Source: Labia minor
Lineage: Eukaryota > Arthropoda > Insecta > Dermaptera > Spongiphoridae
DNA: 64,000 nucleotides
Direction of reading: 5' to 3'
Assembly: GCA_963082975.1 (NCBI GenBank)
Contig: OY720345.1
Location: 28,094,611-28,158,610, forward strand
Part shown: piece by piece, positions 60,069-64,000 of the stretch
Layout of the letters: each line of letters opens with the position of its first letter
How positions within the stretch are numbered: the stretch's first letter is position 1
The notes under the pieces: generated by a model
The model's input: the letters and a program-made list of their open reading frames with translations, nothing else
What the model was told of the DNA's origin: nothing
Database searches by the model: none
Made by a program: the position numbers and the translations under genes

Positions 60069-61129
60069 TAAATTCTGATTTCAGTGTAAAGTGTTTTTTA
60101 TTTTTTGATATCACTTCAGGAACATAGTCAGAATGGCGTCCAAAGTTAAAAATTTTAAAATTGAAATTTATTATAAATTATATAAATATCATTAAATTCT
60201 AATAATTATAAAATTTTATCTATCGACATTGTTTTTTAAAATAATAAAATATATTTTTAAATATAAACATTTTTTGTAATTTAATTTATACTACAAATTT
60301 AAAATAAATAATTTTATTCAATAATATTTATATTTAATCTTGACTTATTTATAACTTAAATTAATCCGAACTTAAGTTCGTTTTGGCAATACAAGTTTGC
60401 GCATTCCCAGATGTTTTTTTATAATAAAATTGATTTTTAAAAAAGTTTTATTTATATTTCATAAATTTCATTAATTTAACACAAAAATACGCTTATTCTT
60501 AAAATAATATATATATATACTCGTATATACATTTTCCACCTCAATATTTTTTTATATTGTTTTTTTTTATAATTAAAATAATAATAAATAATAATAATAA
60601 TAAAATAAATTTAAATACATGTATTTTTTAAAGTGGTACTAATGTGGAATGCATGCTTGTTTGGTGTCAATGCACTAATATTATTATTTCTAAATAGATT
60701 TAAGTTAAACGATTCTTCTCTTCGGATAGGACCTTTAACCTGTTTTCGAAATAGCACAGACATCTTTATTATTGTTATTCCTATAATTTACTAGTCAAGT
60801 TAATTTGTTTATTAAATACATTTATAAATATTTTCATTGAGATCATTAATTATTAAGAATTTTTTATTTATTCAATATTTAAAAAAATGCATAAATATAA
60901 CACCTACATTTTATAATTTATAAGTATAAATAATTCAAGATTGAAATCTTTTTCATCAAAACAAATAATTTTTAAATATTAGAATCATATACTAGTATAT
61001 ATATGTATTTAATATTTAAATCTTAATAATAAAAATAAAAGCAAAAAAGAAGCTATTTTGATAAGAATAGAGAATATTTACTAATTATTTAACTATTATA
61101 AGAATTATAGTAGATATTATATATAAGTA

Positions 61130-61156
61130 GAGAACAGGTCAATAAGTCCGTGACAG
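61130..61156 (+). mobile_element. mariner TIR stub
   Basis: GAGAACAGGTCAATAAGTCC and a few more bases match the mariner left end, then similarity stops. Confidence 0.6.
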
Positions 61157-61914
61157 GAACTTCAAAAAATTACGAACTTTCATTCTATTATTATTAGACT
61201 TACAAAAAGATTAAATGAAATATTTTTAAAAATTAAAATTTATTTATGAAACAGTCTTAAATATTTTTTTTTCAAAATCAATTAATTAATCAATTTATCA
61301 AGTGAAATCAAAAAATTATATTCATATAATAATTTGATGGAACATAGATAGATATAATAATAATAGAAGATGAATTTCAAATTATATGATATTTTATTTA
61401 ATTTTATTGAAAGAACGATTAATGTAAATGATTACAATTCTTAAGTAATATCGGTAATAAATTAATAGTGGAAATATAATAAAATATGTAGTAGATTAGT
61501 AATCTGTTAATTTCTTCATTGGTCCTCATTCATAGATCATTTCAGACTAATATGGGATGCTTCAAGGGTGAATCGAAATGAGTGAGATGAATAAAATATA
61601 TTGAAACATTATTTTCTCTGGATGAATCTAATTGCAATTAAATGATAGTATTATTATTTTATGTTTTTTTTTTTTTGATTTCTTATTCAATTAGTATAAT
61701 CAATCATGATTGATTTACACCTGTCACGGAAGTGTTAATGATAAATAGTTTTTTTTTTAATGTCAATTAATTTCGATCAAGACATTGCTAATAATTTCTT
61801 GTTTCTAATAATAAAAACTATTAATTGTTATTATATTTTTTTTTAAACTAATAATACCTATAATTTTTCACTAAAATTATAACGATTATTGATGATGTTT
61901 AAAAAATACTCTAT

Positions 61915-62440
61915 TTAATTAATAATATTAATTAAATATGCTAAGTGAGTGAAGAGTGAGATTATAATTTCGTCATCGAATGTTTTTAATCCAACTAAGA
62001 GGGATTTAAATACTAAAATATTGAAATATATCAGAGTTAGACGAGTTTTAAGATTTTCCAGATTCCAATTAGAATTATTTTTTTTTGCAATCTTCTGTGA
62101 CGTCATAACGAATTGCAAACGGATGTTGACGTTCCAGGCCTTTGCCCTTCTTACATATGTTGCATTTAGATGAATCCTTCTCAGACATGGATCCAGTCTG
62201 TGGCAACCATTGATTATCAGGTTATCAGTGCGAAGGACTGATGTCAGCAGCAACATTTGATGAAGTGACCGACTGACTATGAATGTGATTAGCGGCAAAT
62301 TCATCAGGTTTTTGACGCGATTCATGATGATGTAATGAAGAAAACAATCTGCTTGGGGCATTTTTATTTACCTCTCTTCCCGTCAAATGGCCTTAATGGG
62401 CCAAATTTCAAGTCCAAAATGAGTGAGATGCATGCTTCTT
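61915..62440 (-). other. GC-richer island with a 148-codon ORF of unknown status
   Basis: The minus strand from 62361 is open for 148 codons, starting M-P-Q-A-D-C-F-L-H-Y. The last third is AT-rich filler. It shows no signal peptide, repeat or recognisable motif. Base composition is normal from about 62090 to 62440. Possible conserved non-coding DNA, UTR or chance ORF. Confidence 0.2.
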
Positions 62441-63011
62441 CTTCTCCTCCATCCAACTTCAATTTGTATGATAATGACGATGAGAGAATCTAACTAGTCA
62501 ATTATATATTACCCTAAATTCGATAGCTACAAACAGTGTTACCTAAAAGTTTTCAACATTGGAATAAATTGCTGGAAAGAATCAATCAAAATAGCCCCTT
62601 CGCGAAGAAGCTATCTCCAACAGGTGTAGAGGGAAAGAGACAGAGAAGGATGGGGTGGGGGAGAAATAGAAATGTTCAATTTGAATTTGTTCTAGTGATA
62701 GTATACTATAAAGTAGAAAAATCGTGATATTGCAATAATATTAGAATAATTCTTCTTCTTTAAAGTTCACAAGTGAAATTTCAATATAGATTATTTTAAA
62801 TGGTATTGAGTAGAAAGAACTATACAAATAGGATTAATTTCCACTAAATTTAATATTTAATGTATCTTAATATTAAATATTTAAATAGACAGGCTTGAAA
62901 AAATGGATTGAAAAAATTTTCTCCCTAAACCAAAAAAAATATAAATTTATATATTATTATTTAACATTAAAAAAAGATAAAAACCTTGGCCTAAGGCTGA
63001 ATAATTTAGAA

Positions 63012-63193
63012 CAGTGGTCTTCAAACTTTCTGGAGTCTCGGAACCCTATAGGGTAATATATTAATCCTAAAGAATTAATATTAATATTAAATTAATACTT
63101 AAAAAAATCGTTATATTCGAGCTCTACGGTATTTTACTTTTATTATACCAAAGAACGATGTTGGTTCCGCGGAAACTAGTTTGAAGACCACTG
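63012..63193. mobile_element. hAT-type MITE with perfect 8-bp target duplication
   Basis: Ends CAGTGGTCTTCAAACT and AGTTTGAAGACCACTG. ATTTAGAA at 63004-63011 and 63194-63201. 182 bp with no coding capacity. Confidence 0.9.
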
Positions 63194-64000
63194 ATTTAGA
63201 ACATACTTATTGTTATTGGAAACTTTTGAAAATCAATTTGGTATTAAAATCAAAATATGATCCAAATTATAATATTTTAAAATTTGTATATTTAGTTATA
63301 ATATTAAAATATAGGTATTACTGAAAAATATTTTGAATAAAATTAGATTTTGATAGATTTATAAGAAAAAAATTCATATTAACTAATAATTCACCATTTA
63401 TAATTAGAATGTCTCTCTCTCATTTTCTCACTATTTAAAATTTTTATAACACTGAAAGTATTCCAGCCAAATTTAGAAATATAGGTGCCTCATGCTTCAT
63501 GGGTGGATAAATGAATTGGAATGGGAAAGGAGACAATTTATAAGTTTATTCTAATCTTAAGAGAATATAAAAGTAGATTCAACCCAAATCGAACAACATT
63601 AGATCAAATATGAATGTCAAGAATATTCAATATTTCTGTGCACCAATTATTCGGGTATTTTGGCAAAGTGCATGTCTTAGTTTAAAGTAAAACCTATATA
63701 AATTAAAAATGTAAAATTTGTATTTTTTAAATTTGAATACAAAGAATCAATTGTAAATATATTTTACGATTAACGAATCATGTGATTAGAAGAATGAGAA
63801 AGACAAGCAAGAAGCTTGGTTGGTAGTGGGGAGACACTATCAGTTGGTAAATATAAATCCTTAAATATTATAATTAAAATAATTTAATAAATCAATGAAA
63901 TTGAAATATCAAAATGAACTGTTTAAGGAATATTATACTCCATTATAACATTAATTATTTACAATTATAATTTACTGATTAAATTAAAATATAAATAAGA

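Larger units (their letters stand above)
60151..64000. other. AT-rich DNA with listed repeats
   Basis: A mariner stub, the 62-kb island and one hAT MITE. The 63-codon frame at 62536 shows no recognisable feature. Nothing else supported. Confidence 0.5.

Noticed and set aside
1-64000. LTR retrovirus, Polinton or other capsid-bearing fossils
   Set aside because: No long terminal repeats, protease/integrase or capsid-type frames were recognised; the reverse-transcriptase sequences belong to LINEs.

Overview
This is an arthropod, almost certainly insect, nuclear genomic window. It is very AT-rich (about three quarters A+T by eye), has introns and is dense with transposon remnants. The only well-supported host genes are two RR-1 (Rebers-Riddiford) cuticular protein genes, both on the minus strand. 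Their closest relatives by motif are the insect 'endocuticle structural glycoprotein' proteins. A hemipteroid host is possible from the overall look, but the sequence alone does not settle the order.

Gene 1 (12863-16363, 3 coding exons, 141 aa) is a short secreted RR-1 protein. Gene 2 (28930-41720, 4 coding exons, 344 aa) is a larger RR-1 protein with one glycine-rich block before the chitin-binding domain and a tandemly repeated Gly/Gln-rich tail after it. The genes share architecture. Each has a tiny first coding exon (4 and 3 codons) ending in phase 0 inside the signal peptide. Each has a phase-2 intron at the same position, just before Y-E-T-G-N-G-I. Each has a TATAAATA promoter about 30 bp before a likely start site, a 5' UTR of about 45 nt, and a GC-richer upstream block carrying the same two short motifs in the same order. 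This fits tandem duplication within a cuticle-gene cluster; both products would bind chitin in extracellular cuticle.

The rest is repeats and AT-rich filler. (i) Two families, here called A and B, have DINE-1/Helentron-like (HINE) architecture: subterminal inverted repeats, an internal microsatellite and a 3' stem-loop. (ii) Internally deleted mariner copies and their end fragments. (iii) Several hAT-type miniature elements, four with perfect 8-bp target duplications. (iv) Foldback elements, one of them an inverted duplicate of a Tc1/mariner-superfamily 3' end. (v) LINE remnants: an RTE-like reverse transcriptase copy at 44.2-45.2 kb with two smaller relatives, and a Jockey-like C-terminus at 48.9-49.2 kb. 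(vi) Local duplications and microsatellites. I see no LTR retrovirus, Polinton or other capsid-bearing fossil, no CRISPR array, no rRNA and no convincing tRNA gene.

Layout: 0-12 kb repeats; 12.8-16.4 kb gene 1; 17-28.5 kb repeats; 28.9-41.7 kb gene 2, whose introns host several transposons; 42-64 kb gene-poor, repeat-rich DNA with a few GC-richer unexplained islands.
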